Assembly (NCBI RefSeq): GCF_042408735.1
Contig: NZ_JBHOQV010000118.1
Span: 55,279-119,278, forward strand
Source of the DNA: Thermogemmatispora sp042408735
Lineage (GTDB): Bacteria > Chloroflexota > Ktedonobacteria > Ktedonobacterales > Ktedonobacteraceae
Direction of reading: 5' to 3'
Length of the DNA: 64,000 nucleotides
This document shows positions 23,351-32,482 of the stretch, piece by piece. The position numbers and the translations under genes were made by a program. The notes under the pieces are model-generated. The model made no database searches and was not told the origin of the DNA. It saw only the letters and a program-made list of their open reading frames with translations. How positions within the stretch are numbered: position 1 is the stretch's first letter; every line of letters starts with the position of its first letter.

Positions 23351-25468
23351 ATGCATAAGCAAGTGGGAGGGAACGAGCGTGGCAAGGGCCGCTCCCCTCA
23401 GCTGAGCGTTATACTCTGTACCTACAACCGTTGCAATCTCGTGCTCTCAGCGCTGGCCAGCCTGCGGCGTCAGACGCTGGCGCGCCATCTCTACGAGGTG
23501 ATTGTGGTAGACAATGGCTCACAGGATGGCACGCCCTCCGTTCTCCAGCGCTACCTGCAGGCGCGGGCTCCTGCTGAGCGTGACTGGCAAGTGCGCTGTC
23601 TGAGCGAGCGGCGCAACGGCCTGGCCTATGCGCGCAATGCGGCTCTGGAGGTGGCGCGGGGAGAGATCGCTGTCTTTCTTGACGATGATGCTCTCGCCGC
23701 GCCGCGCTTCCTGGAGTATCTTCTGCAGACCTACAGCGAGACCGGGGCCGACGCCGTCGGCGGGCGGGTCGAACTCTACTGGGAGGCGCCTCGTCCCTAC
23801 TGGCTGACCGATGAGCTGCTGCCCGTGCTCGGCTATTTTGCTCCCGCCGAGGAACGTCTGCGGCTGAGAGAGTCACAGAGCTTGAGCAGCAGCAACTTTT
23901 CCGTAAAGGTCTCTGTTCTGCGGGCGGTCGGAGGTTTCTCGCCGCTCCTCGACAAGCGTTTAGCTGTTCCGACGCGCCTGGGAGTGGAAGACCTCTGCCG
24001 GCGGCTCCATGCTGCTGGCTATGCTCTCTGGTATGAGCCGCGGGCCTTAGTGGCCCATCGCGCCCATGCTGCCCGCCTCTGCCGCACCTTTTTTATCGGC
24101 CATGCCTACTGGCAAGGGCGATCCGAGGTTCTTATGGAGCTGAGTGCCGCCCTGGCCCAAGGTCCCCAGGAGCGCAACGCTTGCCTCTCCTGGAAAGCCT
24201 TGCTAGCCGACCTGCAGCATCTTGCTCGTCTCTGCCTTTGGGAGCAACCCCAGCTACTGATTGCCCGCGCCACTTCGTCCCAGCATCTGTATCTGACGAT
24301 GGAGAGCGCCCGCTGCTGGGGACGCTTCCAGCAGCGCTTAAGCCTGCTCTGGCGCCCGCTTCCCCAGGAAGGCAGTCTGGCAGTGCTGTTGGTTATGGGA
24401 CTCCAGTGTGAGGCGGCGACCCTCTTGCTGGCCCAGGCCCTGCGGCGCGAAGGGCTGGCCTGTCAGGTTGAGCGGGCCAATCTCTCCCTGACCTGGCTCT
24501 GGCGCCACCGTGGGCTAGACGGTCAGGCTTGCGGAGTGGTGCAGCTCCAGCATCCAGGGGCCTGGTGCCTCCCGCTGAGGCGTGGCCTCAATCTGCTGTG
24601 GCGGCTCTGGCTTGCGCGTCGTTTGGGGCTACCGCTGGTCGTGACTGATAGCGGGGGCTGGTGGCATACTGCTCGTGGCTTCCGTCCTCTGCTGCGTCGC
24701 TGGCTGGAGCATCTCCTGCTGAGCCAGGCTAAGGCCATTGTGGTTCCCACGCAGCGCATCGAAGATTTCTATCCCGAGCGCTCCCTGCAGGAGCGGGCCA
24801 TGGGCCTGCTCCCCGCGGGTTTCCGTGGCTACTATGCCGCCCCCCTGCCGAGGGCCGAGGCCTATCGGCGCCTTGGAATTCCGACTAACGTTCCTTACGT
24901 CTACCTTTGCTTTGCTGCCTGGCACAGCGAGGAGGAGGTTCTGAGTCTCTGTGAGAGCTTTCGCCGCTACTGGGAGAAGCTGATGCCCGTAGCGGGGGAC
25001 GTCTCGCAGGGACCGCATTTGCTGCTTGTCGGGTCCCCGGCTGATCGCCCGCAGGCCAGGCGCCTCTGGAGGATGGCGGCCCGCATACCCGCCTTGCATC
25101 TCTTCCCCCGTCCCCCACTTGACGAAGATATTCCGCTCTATCTGGGGGCTGCCGATGCCCTGGTGCTTCCTCATCGCTCGCACCTGCGAGCAGGCAACCT
25201 CGATCTGGCCCTGCTGGCTCTCTCCTACGGGCGAGCTGTCGTGGCCCCGGCCCTTCCCTGTTTCGCCGACCTGCCCGCCTCGCAGTGCGTGGTCTTCTAC
25301 CATGCGGCTGACGAAGCTGATCTGGAGCGGGCCCTGGCTGAGGTGCGAACCTGCGCTGTCCAGGAGCTACTGCGCGCCACCTGTGCCGAGGCACAGCTCG
25401 AGGCCGTAGCCGGCTGGCGCGATTACGCGCGCCACCTCGTCAAGCTCTACGAGAGCTTTCGCTGCTAG
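23351..25468 (+). CDS. Two-domain glycosyltransferase (GT2 domain plus GT-B-like C-terminal domain)
   Basis: A 705-residue protein. Residues about 17-240 are a GT2 (GT-A fold) domain: LSVILCTYNRCNLV, EVIVVDNGSQDG, NGLAYARNAAL and the nucleotide/metal motif FLDDDA (D111-D113), then an acceptor region with GGFSPLL and GVEDLCRRL. From about residue 340 a second Rossmann-type part resembles a GT4/GT1 glycosyltransferase: VLLVMGLQCEAATLLLAQAL, VVPTQRIEDFYP, HLLLVGSPADRPQA and YLGAADALVLPHRS. It probably builds a surface polysaccharide or glycolipid from nucleotide sugars. There is no membrane helix. ATG 23351 follows GGAGGGAGGG. It stands alone rather than in a polysaccharide cluster. Confidence 0.85.
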   Translation: MHKQVGGNERGKGRSPQLSVILCTYNRCNLVLSALASLRRQTLARHLYEVIVVDNGSQDGTPSVLQRYLQARAPAERDWQVRCLSERRNGLAYARNAALEVARGEIAVFLDDDALAAPRFLEYLLQTYSETGADAVGGRVELYWEAPRPYWLTDELLPVLGYFAPAEERLRLRESQSLSSSNFSVKVSVLRAVGGFSPLLDKRLAVPTRLGVEDLCRRLHAAGYALWYEPRALVAHRAHAARLCRTFFIGHAYWQGRSEVLMELSAALAQGPQERNACLSWKALLADLQHLARLCLWEQPQLLIARATSSQHLYLTMESARCWGRFQQRLSLLWRPLPQEGSLAVLLVMGLQCEAATLLLAQALRREGLACQVERANLSLTWLWRHRGLDGQACGVVQLQHPGAWCLPLRRGLNLLWRLWLARRLGLPLVVTDSGGWWHTARGFRPLLRRWLEHLLLSQAKAIVVPTQRIEDFYPERSLQERAMGLLPAGFRGYYAAPLPRAEAYRRLGIPTNVPYVYLCFAAWHSEEEVLSLCESFRRYWEKLMPVAGDVSQGPHLLLVGSPADRPQARRLWRMAARIPALHLFPRPPLDEDIPLYLGAADALVLPHRSHLRAGNLDLALLALSYGRAVVAPALPCFADLPASQCVVFYHAADEADLERALAEVRTCAVQELLRATCAEAQLEAVAGWRDYARHLVKLYESFRC

Positions 25469-26113
25469 CCTGCTAAGGCCGCCGCTGCGCTGCGCCTCGC
25501 CTCGCCTCGCTTCTTCTCTGGGGTTGATTCGCGATCGGAGGGAGGCGCCGCGGACCGGCACCCTCGCCGCTCGCTCTCCCGGTATGGTAATGTATCAGCG
25601 GGGGATCAGCCGGAGAAACCTGCTACGGTGGGGAGCAGGCGCCAACACGACCAGCTCACTGGGGGCGGAGCCTGCAGCCATCTATCGCTGAGGCGGGGCG
25701 GTCAGCCAGGCGGTGGAGCTGACTCTGATCTTGCATCCGTCGCGCGCTCGGGCGCTCAATCAGCAATAGGGACGAGCGGAGGCCTCCCTCTGCTTCTGGT
25801 TGTCTGCCGCTCGCTTGTGGAACTGGGCCTGGCTCGTTACGCTCTCCTTGCCTGCCGGGCCGTCGCTGTGCTGCGCTCCTCTGGCTCGCCATCGTGGTTC
25901 GTGGCGAGCTGGGCTTGAGAACCCTGCTGCTGATCCATGTTTCGTTTCGTCTGCATCTCATCGGCTGAGCCTCACAGAGCAGTGAGAGTGCAGATGCTGA
26001 TACGCCGTGGTATCGTCGCCTGACTGGCTCCGCCCTGACCAGAGTCGGGCGTGGGAGCATCTGCTCGTTCGTGTGCATCGTTCTGTCTGCAAAGCTGCGG
26101 AGGAGAGTGCTCA
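25469..26113. other. Spacer between glycosyltransferase and CBS genes
   Basis: About 645 bases. No supported gene, hairpin with T-tract or clear promoter. Frames on both strands have unlikely composition. Confidence 0.35.
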
Positions 26114-26497
26114 ATGATCGCCAGAGACATCATGACTCGCACTGTCTACACCATTCGTCCTGAGGCCAGTGCTCAGGAAGCTGCTCGGCTGCTGGACCAA
26201 AAGCGTATCAGTGGCGCGCCGGTTGTTGACAGCGATGGCCGGCTGATCGGCATGGTCACCGAGGCTGACATTATCAGCAAGGTCAATCGTGAGGGCCTGC
26301 GCGTCGCCGATATCATGAGCCACGAGCTGATCGTTGTCTCCGAAGAAACCCCACTGGAAGAGATCGCCGCTTTGCTCTCCGAACGCAAGATCAAGCGTGT
26401 CCCCGTCGTTGAACATGGCCGGCTCGTTGGCATTGTGAGCCGGGCCGACATTGTCCACGCCGTAGCCGCTGGACACCTCATCGTACGCAACTGGTAA
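26114..26497 (+). CDS. Tandem CBS-domain protein
   Basis: A 127-residue protein consisting of just one CBS pair (Bateman module): first repeat MTRTVYTIRPEASAQEAARL...ISGAPVVDSDGRLIGMVTEADI, second MSHELIVVSEETPLEEIAAL...IKRVPVVEHGRLVGIVSRADI. Such modules bind adenosyl nucleotides and regulate partner proteins; stand-alone copies have diverse roles. ATG 26114 follows GGAGGAG at about eight bases, so the in-frame start at 26051 is rejected. No partner enzyme is adjacent. Confidence 0.92.
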   Translation: MIARDIMTRTVYTIRPEASAQEAARLLDQKRISGAPVVDSDGRLIGMVTEADIISKVNREGLRVADIMSHELIVVSEETPLEEIAALLSERKIKRVPVVEHGRLVGIVSRADIVHAVAAGHLIVRNW

Positions 26498-27060
26498 GAG
26501 GCGGCAACCCGTGCTATCATAGGAATGCTGAAGAGCCTGGACTACCGGGCAAGAGCGTCGACCTGGCCAGCGCATTGCCTGTCTGTCTGCTTGCCCGCCG
26601 CCTGGCCCGGCTGGCTCACTGCTCTGCCCAGGCCAGCCAGGAGGAGGGGAGGAGAGCCTTGTCCTGCCTGGCCTGACCGCTCTCTCCTCGGGGGAAGGTG
26701 GGCCGCCTTTCGCGGACCACAGGAGGTCGGAGGCACGCGGACACCTTTTCCGCGGAACCCGGGGGAGCGGCACCTGGCGGCGACAGTTTGTCAGCAGGCA
26801 AGCAAGCTGGTACCATTGGGCTGCTTTCCCTTTCGATCGAAGGGCAACATGAAGGTAGTCGCCAATCTTTCGCTATAATGTGCCCAGACAGAGCGTGTCG
26901 TCTATAGAGTGCAGAAGCCAGCTTTTGCCGGAGAGCCGGACCGGTCGACTGGCGAGCTGCCTGGGCTTTCCAGCCAGCTCGCCAGCCAGAAGAGCCGTGA
27001 GCCAGCAGGCCGGCACTGGTTCTCCCGCATGCGGTGATCGGAACAGGCGAGGTAACGGTC
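26498..27060 (+). promoter_or_regulatory. Spacer with signal-peptidase promoter and leader hairpin
   Basis: No gene is supported in these 563 bases. TATAAT at 26874-26879 is a perfect -10 with a poor -35 (TGAAGG-like), implying a leader of about 175 bases. In it CTGGCGAGCTG (26949-26959) pairs perfectly with CAGCTCGCCAG (26975-26985) around a 15-base loop. No T-tract follows, so it is more likely a leader structure than a terminator. Confidence 0.45.
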
Positions 27061-27627
27061 TTGAAACGAGCACATCTTGCCCGCGATATTCTCGAGGTCA
27101 TAGCCCTGGCGCTGATCCTCTTCCTGGTAACGCGCCTTGCCATCCAGAACTACCATGTGGAAAATGTGAGCATGCAGCCTACGCTGGTCGACGGCGAGAA
27201 CGTTATTGTCAACAAGCTGGCCTATCTGTTTCATCCACCCGAGCGTGGGGATGTGATTGTCTTTCATTGGCCGCTGGACACGCGCCAGGACTTTATCAAG
27301 CGCATCATAGGCGTTCCCGGAGATGTCATTAGGACCGACAGTACCCATGTCTGGGTCAATGGTGTCCTGCTGAACGAACCCTATATCAAGGCCCCCTACA
27401 ACGCTATTGCCAATATCTGGAAACTGGGCAAAGATCAGTACTTTGTGATGGGAGACAATCGCCCCGACAGCGACGACTCGCGTAACTGGGGTGTGGTCCC
27501 GCGCAACTACATTGTCGGCAAGGCCATTGCTGTTTACTGGCCTATTGGCAAATGGCAGGTCATCAATACCTACCCGGCGGTCTTTGCCCATATTCCTGCT
27601 GCCAACCCGCAAACGACCAGCAAATGA
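27061..27627 (+). CDS. lepB: Signal peptidase I
   Basis: A type I signal peptidase of 188 residues, one N-terminal anchor (about 8-28) and an extracytoplasmic Ser/Lys protease domain that releases exported proteins. Catalytic S37 is in ENVSMQPTL and K80 in FIKRIIGVPGD; the conserved box with GDNRPDSDDSRNWG lies at 131-144. TTG 27061 is preferred because GAGGT lies seven bases upstream; GTG 27034 would add nine residues. The size and single anchor are of the Gram-positive type. A membrane protein gene follows after 33 bases and is probably cotranscribed. Confidence 0.94.
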   Translation: MKRAHLARDILEVIALALILFLVTRLAIQNYHVENVSMQPTLVDGENVIVNKLAYLFHPPERGDVIVFHWPLDTRQDFIKRIIGVPGDVIRTDSTHVWVNGVLLNEPYIKAPYNAIANIWKLGKDQYFVMGDNRPDSDDSRNWGVVPRNYIVGKAIAVYWPIGKWQVINTYPAVFAHIPAANPQTTSK

Positions 27628-27660
27628 GCATCTATCAGTCAACAAGGGAGTAGGCCGTCA

Positions 27661-28353
27661 ATGAACGAGTCGGAGCAGCGTTATCCTTTGCATCAGCATG
27701 AAGATGAAGAATGGGGCCAAATCGAGGAAGAGGAGCGTCACGGTCGTCATCGCCACCATATCGCGCCCTTTCCCGAGCAGAGCGAAGAGAGGGATGAGGA
27801 GGAGTACGAGCGGCGTCGCCGAATGCATCAGCGCGAGGAGCCAAGCGAGCCGGAGCTGCCCAGGGGCCGCCTGGTGCCGACGCTGATCGTTGGGGCAGTA
27901 GCCGGGCTGCTCTGTGCCGCCGAGAATATCGCCTTTGTCCTCTTCAATGCCTCGCTCTTCAGCAACGCCCAGCAACTCGCTGGCCAGAATGCCTATCAGC
28001 TCGCGGTCTCGATCACGACCCTCTGTGGCCTGATCATCTTCCTTAGCCTGGTGATCTGCGCTGTGGCGGGTTTCATCGTCGGCAAGCTGGCCGTTCAGCG
28101 AAGCCTGGGTTTTCTGGCGGGCTTCCTGGCCGGGGTGCTCTACTATCTGGGCGCGATCTTCCTGCCCCGCTATATTCCGGGCTTTCCCAGCAACGCCCCT
28201 GCCACGGGCAATATCACTTTCGGTGGGGTCGTTGGGGGGATCGTGGTCACCGTTATCTTTATGTTTTTGCTCGGCCTGTTGGAAGGGCTGGCCGCCCTCT
28301 TCGGAGCCTGGCTGGCAACGCTCCGCCATCCTTACTATGTCGGCTACAGCTAG
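27661..28353 (+). CDS. Membrane protein with charged His/Glu-rich N-terminus, function unknown
   Basis: A 230-residue protein. The first 68 residues are very polar (Glu, Arg and His clusters) and probably cytoplasmic. They are followed by four hydrophobic segments at about 73-95, 110-135, 140-168 and 187-215, with small-residue patterns such as GFIVGKLAVQRSLGFLAGFLAGVLYYLG. No enzymatic motif is visible and I do not recognise the family. ATG 27661 has GGGAG about 11 bases upstream. It probably shares the lepB transcript. Confidence 0.65.
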   Translation: MNESEQRYPLHQHEDEEWGQIEEEERHGRHRHHIAPFPEQSEERDEEEYERRRRMHQREEPSEPELPRGRLVPTLIVGAVAGLLCAAENIAFVLFNASLFSNAQQLAGQNAYQLAVSITTLCGLIIFLSLVICAVAGFIVGKLAVQRSLGFLAGFLAGVLYYLGAIFLPRYIPGFPSNAPATGNITFGGVVGGIVVTVIFMFLLGLLEGLAALFGAWLATLRHPYYVGYS

Positions 28354-28407
28354 CCAGCAAGGCAGCGGCTGAACCAGAGCAGGGGTTTGAATAGCTGCTG
28401 AGGGCAA

Positions 28408-28458
28408 GGAGAAGAAGAAGAAGGTCAAGAAGGCGAGGCTGGCTGACAAGGCCGGCCT
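28408..28458 (-). terminator. Possible minus-strand terminator of the ykoE-type operon
   Basis: GAGGCTGGC and GCCGGCCTC (about 28435-28459) form a 9-bp stem with one wobble pair and a seven-base loop. On the minus strand a pyrimidine-rich stretch of CTT repeats follows. The tail is not pure T, so this is tentative. Confidence 0.3.
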
Positions 28459-28632
28459 CGTTGGCTTACTCGCCACTCAGATCGGGCTTCTTCGCTTGCT
28501 GGCTTGTTCTCTTCTCCCTCCTCCCTTCCCTCCCCTCGGCTGCCGTGCCATCCCAGACCTGGCGCCGAGGGAAGAGAGGAAGGGGTTCCGAGAGAGCTGA
28601 GTGAGAGAGAGGGAGTGCAGTTGTCTGGCTAT

Positions 28633-29583
28633 CTAGCCAACGGTCGCCTGCTGAGCCTGCGGGATGTAGATCCGGTGCTCAAGCAGGCAATATTCTTGCC
28701 GCAGCAGTTTGCCAGTCAGATTACAGCGGCAGCCCTCGACTGCGGCGAGTGGTTGGTTCTGCTCGCTGAGGCGCAGGCTATGGAGGGCGCCGTCGTGGCG
28801 TGTGCGGAAGAGAACCTGATGATAGTCCCCATCCTGGTGTGCCTCTAAAAGGGTCAGGGCCTCGAGTCCGCGCAGACCCGTGCGCTGACGCAGGTAGTGC
28901 TCGGCGGCCTGCACGGGCTGAGGATAGAGGGCCCGCCCGCGACATTTCTCCAGGTAGAGCTGTCCCTGGCGGTCTGCCTCCAGAATGCTGGCTACCTCCG
29001 GCACCTTGACGCGGCTATAGTAGATGCCATGTGGCAGGCAGACCAGGTTGGCGGCAAACTGATCGCCGCCGATATGGCTGCACTGCCAGACCTGCTCACC
29101 GGCCAGGCGAGCCGCTTCCCGATAGACAGGCATGCCGAATTTGGCGCAGCATTGGTCATGTTTACCGTGAGTGCAGACCAGATAGAGCGGCTCGGCGCTC
29201 AGATAGCGGTCGTAGTGGGCGGCTCCCTGCTCCAGCTCTTCCAGAGGAAGCTGGGGCAACTCCTCGTAGCTTGCGAGCTGGAAGGCGTAGAGCGCCTGGC
29301 GCTCAGGCAAGGTAATGGCCACAAAGCAGCGCAGCGGCCCGTTGCTGCGAGGCCCTCGCCGGATGAAAACCGCCATACTTTGCCTGGCCTCGTAGCTCAG
29401 GGCTACCTCTGCAAGCCAGCGACGAGCTGGCAGAGGTAGATCGTTGTAGAGCACCGCCGAACGCTCCCAGGCCCCTGTATATTCAACCAACACCCAGATT
29501 CTCGCCAGCGGCGCCAGACCATGAAAGGGTATCTGGCGCTCCTCAGAGAGCTGGGCGCAGAAGATGCGTTCTACCACACTCAA
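28633..29583 (-). CDS. Sucrase/ferredoxin-like (thioredoxin-like Fe-S) protein
   Basis: A 316-residue protein of the Suc_Fer-like family (PF06999), a thioredoxin-like ferredoxin fold. Key block: VCTHGKHDQCCAKFG (C137, C145, C146) and WQCSHIGGDQFAANLVCLP (C168, H169, C182), which carry the putative [2Fe-2S] ligands. N- and C-terminal regions fit the family length. Physiological function is poorly known; an electron-transfer or metal-related role is likely. It lies 31 bases after the T component of the ykoE-type ECF operon on the same strand, so it is probably the last gene of that operon, possibly acting on the imported compound (inference). Confidence 0.85.
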   Translation of the reverse strand: MSVVERIFCAQLSEERQIPFHGLAPLARIWVLVEYTGAWERSAVLYNDLPLPARRWLAEVALSYEARQSMAVFIRRGPRSNGPLRCFVAITLPERQALYAFQLASYEELPQLPLEELEQGAAHYDRYLSAEPLYLVCTHGKHDQCCAKFGMPVYREAARLAGEQVWQCSHIGGDQFAANLVCLPHGIYYSRVKVPEVASILEADRQGQLYLEKCRGRALYPQPVQAAEHYLRQRTGLRGLEALTLLEAHQDGDYHQVLFRTRHDGALHSLRLSEQNQPLAAVEGCRCNLTGKLLRQEYCLLEHRIYIPQAQQATVG

Positions 29584-29614
29584 TATTCCTCACTTTCCAG
29601 GAAGTTGCTCATGG

Positions 29615-30433
29615 CTATAGCTCCTTGGTAAAGGAGAGCGGCCCCATCCAGCCGGTCAGCCAGAACAGCGCAATGACCAGCAGGCAGAGCGACCAGAAGC
29701 AGATAATGAATAGATAATCAGTGCGGCTGAAGCGAAAACGTCGGAAATAGGAGCGCTCTTTCAAAGCCCCAAAGGCCCGGCTCTCCATTGCCAGAGCGGT
29801 GCGCTCGGCCCGCCGGATGGCACTTGTCAGCAATGGGATCAGATAGCGGCGCAGGCGCTCGAGATGGACTCTGGCCCCACCCTGGGTCTCGATGCCGCGA
29901 ATGCGATGGGCTGCCTGGATGAGGCGGAACTCCTCCTGCAGCAGGGGCACGAAGTGAAAGGCGGCCAGCACGCCGTAGCCGAGCCGGTAGGGAAAGCGCC
30001 ATTGCTGAACCATAGCGCGGATAAAGTCGCTGATGTCGGTGGTGAACATGAAGATGAGCGACAGCAGGAACATGGCATAGACGCGCAGCACGGCTGCCGT
30101 ACCGGCCCAGAGCGCGCCCTGGTAGAGCACCAGCGGACCCAGCCGGAGCAGGACGGGCGTCCGATCGAACAGCTCGGCGCGCACCATAAAGGGATAAAGG
30201 ACCATGAAGACCAGAAGGCTGAGAGTCAAAGGGGCCTGCAGGCGCCAGAAAGTTCCTGGGGCGATTCGGGCCGCTCCCAGAATGGTAGCGCTGGCCAGGA
30301 CCATGAAGGCCAGGGGCAGCCAGGGATCGGTAGTGAGAGCGACGAAAAGCACCACGGGCACCAGAGCGATAACCTTGCTGAGCGGGTTCAGGCGATGCAG
30401 CAGCGACTCGCCTTCCTGGTAGATCACTTGCAT
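29615..30433 (-). CDS. ECF transporter T component (YkoC/EcfT family)
   Basis: A 272-residue integral membrane coupling subunit. It opens with LLHRLNPLSKV, has hydrophobic segments at about 20-60, 65-85, 105-130 and 240-262, and two coupling motifs: HRIRGIETQGG (Arg-Gly signature) and MESRAFGALKERSYF. Its start overlaps the 3' end of the dual ATPase gene by 10 bases, so translation is coupled. Paralogous to the T component at 2370-3281, though shorter. Confidence 0.9.
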   Translation of the reverse strand: MQVIYQEGESLLHRLNPLSKVIALVPVVLFVALTTDPWLPLAFMVLASATILGAARIAPGTFWRLQAPLTLSLLVFMVLYPFMVRAELFDRTPVLLRLGPLVLYQGALWAGTAAVLRVYAMFLLSLIFMFTTDISDFIRAMVQQWRFPYRLGYGVLAAFHFVPLLQEEFRLIQAAHRIRGIETQGGARVHLERLRRYLIPLLTSAIRRAERTALAMESRAFGALKERSYFRRFRFSRTDYLFIICFWSLCLLVIALFWLTGWMGPLSFTKEL

Positions 30434-32253
30434 GCTCTTCCCTCCCCTGCGGAAGCCGCTCCCTCGGAACCAGCCAATGGCTTCAGGGCCGCCTCCGCTC
30501 CGTCCTGCAGGCAGCGCTCACGCAACTCCTCCAGCGTCAGCAGATCCGACCACCCGAGCCGGCGCGCCAGTTGAGCCAGAGGGGGCAGCGCCAGACGCGC
30601 TTCTGCCACCAGCTCCTCTCGGGCAAAGAGGGCTGCTGGGGTTCCGTAAAAGAGCAGCCTGCCGTTTTTCATGACCGCCACATACTGGGCGTAGGTGGCC
30701 ACCAGAGACATATCGTGCGTAATCACGACGACCGTCCGTCCCTCGCTATGAAGCTGCCAGAGCAGTTCCAGCAGGGCGGTCGCATTGTATTCATCCTGGC
30801 CGAAGGTTGGCTCATCAAGGATGAGGATCTCCTGTCCCATTGCCAGCATGGTAGCCACGCTCAGGCGTCGCTTCTCGCCGTGACTCAGGGTAAAGGGATT
30901 GGCTCTTGCCAGAGGCAGCAGGCCGAAGCGCTCCAACAGCGGGCGCGTCCGGGCCTCGACCTCTGGCGCGGGCAGGCCCATGACACGCAATCCATAGGCC
31001 ACCTCATCCTCGACCGCCTCCGTAATAAACTGGTGCTCGGGATTCTGAAAAACGTAGCCGACGTGGCGCGTCAGCTCACGAGCCGGGATGGTCGTAATAT
31101 CGCGGCCCAGCAGACGGATACAGTCCCGTGGCGGCTGCAAGATGCCGACCAGGTGCTGGGCCAGGGTAGTCTTGCCCGCGCCGTTGGAGCCGACCAGGGC
31201 CAGAAAGGCCCCGCGCGGAATCGCCAGCCGGATATCGCGCAAGACCTGTCGTCCTCCGCTCTGGTACGAGAGAGAACGGACCTCAATTGCCGGCTCTCGC
31301 TGAGGATGCTCAGGTCCGCCCGAAGGAGGGTCTGGCTGGCGCTCAGTCTCCTGGAGGCTGGCAACCGATTGGACCTGGTGAGAGGGACCAGGCAGCCGCT
31401 TCTTCAGAACTGCCTCGGCCTCTGCCAGCGTCAGAGGAAACGGCTCGAGCGACCAGCCTTGCTGTTGGAGGGCGTGGGCCAGCCTGGCTACCTGGGGAAC
31501 CCAAACCCCCAGCTCCTCGAGAGTGCCGAGCTGGCTGCGCAGCAGCTCGCGTGGCTCTCCGTCCGCCACCACCTCGCCTCGCTTGCCGAGCACTACCATG
31601 CGCTCCACCAGATCCATCAGCTCATCGAGGCGATGCTCGATCAGGACAATCGTGTAGCGGCCCGCCTCCTTGCAGCGGCGCAGCAGAGCAAAGACCTCTT
31701 GTGTCCCCTGAGGATCAAGATTAGCCGTCGGCTCGTCGAAGACCAGAATCTCCGGCTCAAGCGCCAGGAGGGCCGCCAGGGCTACCCGCTGTTTCTCTCC
31801 CCCCGAGAGCTGCTCGACGCGGCGATAGCGCAGCTCTGTCAGTCCCACCAGACGCAAACTCTCGCTAATGCGACGCTCCATCTCCTCTGGTGAGAAGCAG
31901 AGATTTTCCAGCCCGAAGGCGATCTCATCCTCCACTGTGAACATCACAAACTGCGCCTCCGGGTCCTGAAACAGCAAACCTACCCGCTGGGCCAGGGTAG
32001 CAACCGTCGTCTGGCGCGTATCGAGGCCGGCCACGCGCACGCGACCGCTCTGCACCTTCCCGACGCTGTGGGGAATCAGCCCGTTCAGGGTGAGCGCCAG
32101 CGTGCTTTTGCCACTGCCCGAAGGGCCCAACAGCAGCACGGTCTCACCAGCGCGCAGTTCAAGTTGGAGCCGCTCCAGGGCCGGTGCGCGCCGTCCAGGA
32201 TACTTGACCGTCAGATCCTCGATCTCGATGAGGGCCGTCCTTGTCTCAGTCAT
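30424..32253 (-). CDS. ECF transporter dual ATPase (YkoD type)
   Basis: A 609-residue protein with two full ABC domains. Domain 1: Walker A GPSGSGKSTL, Q-loop LFQDPEAQFVMFTVEDEI, signature LSGGEKQRV, Walker B ILVFDEPTANLDP, H-loop IEHR. Domain 2: Walker A GSNGAGKTTLAQHL, Q-loop VFQNPEHQFITEAVEDEV, signature LSHGEKRRLS, Walker B ILILDEPTFGQDE, H-loop VITHD. A Pro-rich linker joins them and a tail of about 50 residues follows. Single-chain duals of this type pair with YkoE S components in hydroxymethylpyrimidine/thiamin importers. It overlaps the T component gene by 10 bases; ykoE lies 229 bases upstream. Confidence 0.94.
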   Translation of the reverse strand: MTETRTALIEIEDLTVKYPGRRAPALERLQLELRAGETVLLLGPSGSGKSTLALTLNGLIPHSVGKVQSGRVRVAGLDTRQTTVATLAQRVGLLFQDPEAQFVMFTVEDEIAFGLENLCFSPEEMERRISESLRLVGLTELRYRRVEQLSGGEKQRVALAALLALEPEILVFDEPTANLDPQGTQEVFALLRRCKEAGRYTIVLIEHRLDELMDLVERMVVLGKRGEVVADGEPRELLRSQLGTLEELGVWVPQVARLAHALQQQGWSLEPFPLTLAEAEAVLKKRLPGPSHQVQSVASLQETERQPDPPSGGPEHPQREPAIEVRSLSYQSGGRQVLRDIRLAIPRGAFLALVGSNGAGKTTLAQHLVGILQPPRDCIRLLGRDITTIPARELTRHVGYVFQNPEHQFITEAVEDEVAYGLRVMGLPAPEVEARTRPLLERFGLLPLARANPFTLSHGEKRRLSVATMLAMGQEILILDEPTFGQDEYNATALLELLWQLHSEGRTVVVITHDMSLVATYAQYVAVMKNGRLLFYGTPAALFAREELVAEARLALPPLAQLARRLGWSDLLTLEELRERCLQDGAEAALKPLAGSEGAASAGEGRACK

Positions 32254-32303
32254 GACCTTTCTCCTCTACCAGCATCCTGCCTGGCTGTCTAACGTCTTGC
32301 CAT

Positions 32304-32392
32304 GCTGGCTGCCTATCTGCCTGCCGGGCAGCCAGCGCTCTCCCTACCCCTGGCTAAGGCAGGGAGGGGCTGGTCAGCTTCGACCAGCCCCT
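32304..32392. other. Two strong hairpins between ykoE-like gene and dual ATPase gene
   Basis: Hairpin A: GCTGGCTGCC (32304-32313) with GGCAGCCAGC (32327-32336). Hairpin B: AGGGGCTGGTC (32365-32375) with GACCAGCCCCT (32382-32392), an 11-bp perfect stem with a six-base loop. Neither is followed by a T-tract on either strand, so simple termination is not supported. They may set unequal expression of the S gene and the A/T genes, for example by mRNA processing. Confidence 0.5.
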
Positions 32393-32482
32393 GCGAGAGG
32401 CTGAGGTAGCGCTGATTGGGCGCGACAGGGAGAGCCATAGGCTCAGTCTCACCACCCTGGATGCGGGTGGACAGGTAGGGAG

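Noticed and set aside
22784..23362. Minus-strand 192-codon and plus-strand 129-codon frames in the spacer
   Set aside because: Low-complexity or Cys/Arg/Ser-rich composition, no ribosome site or domain; probably non-coding.
30571..31893. 440-codon plus-strand frame over the dual ATPase
   Set aside because: Antisense shadow of a gene with two complete ABC motif sets.
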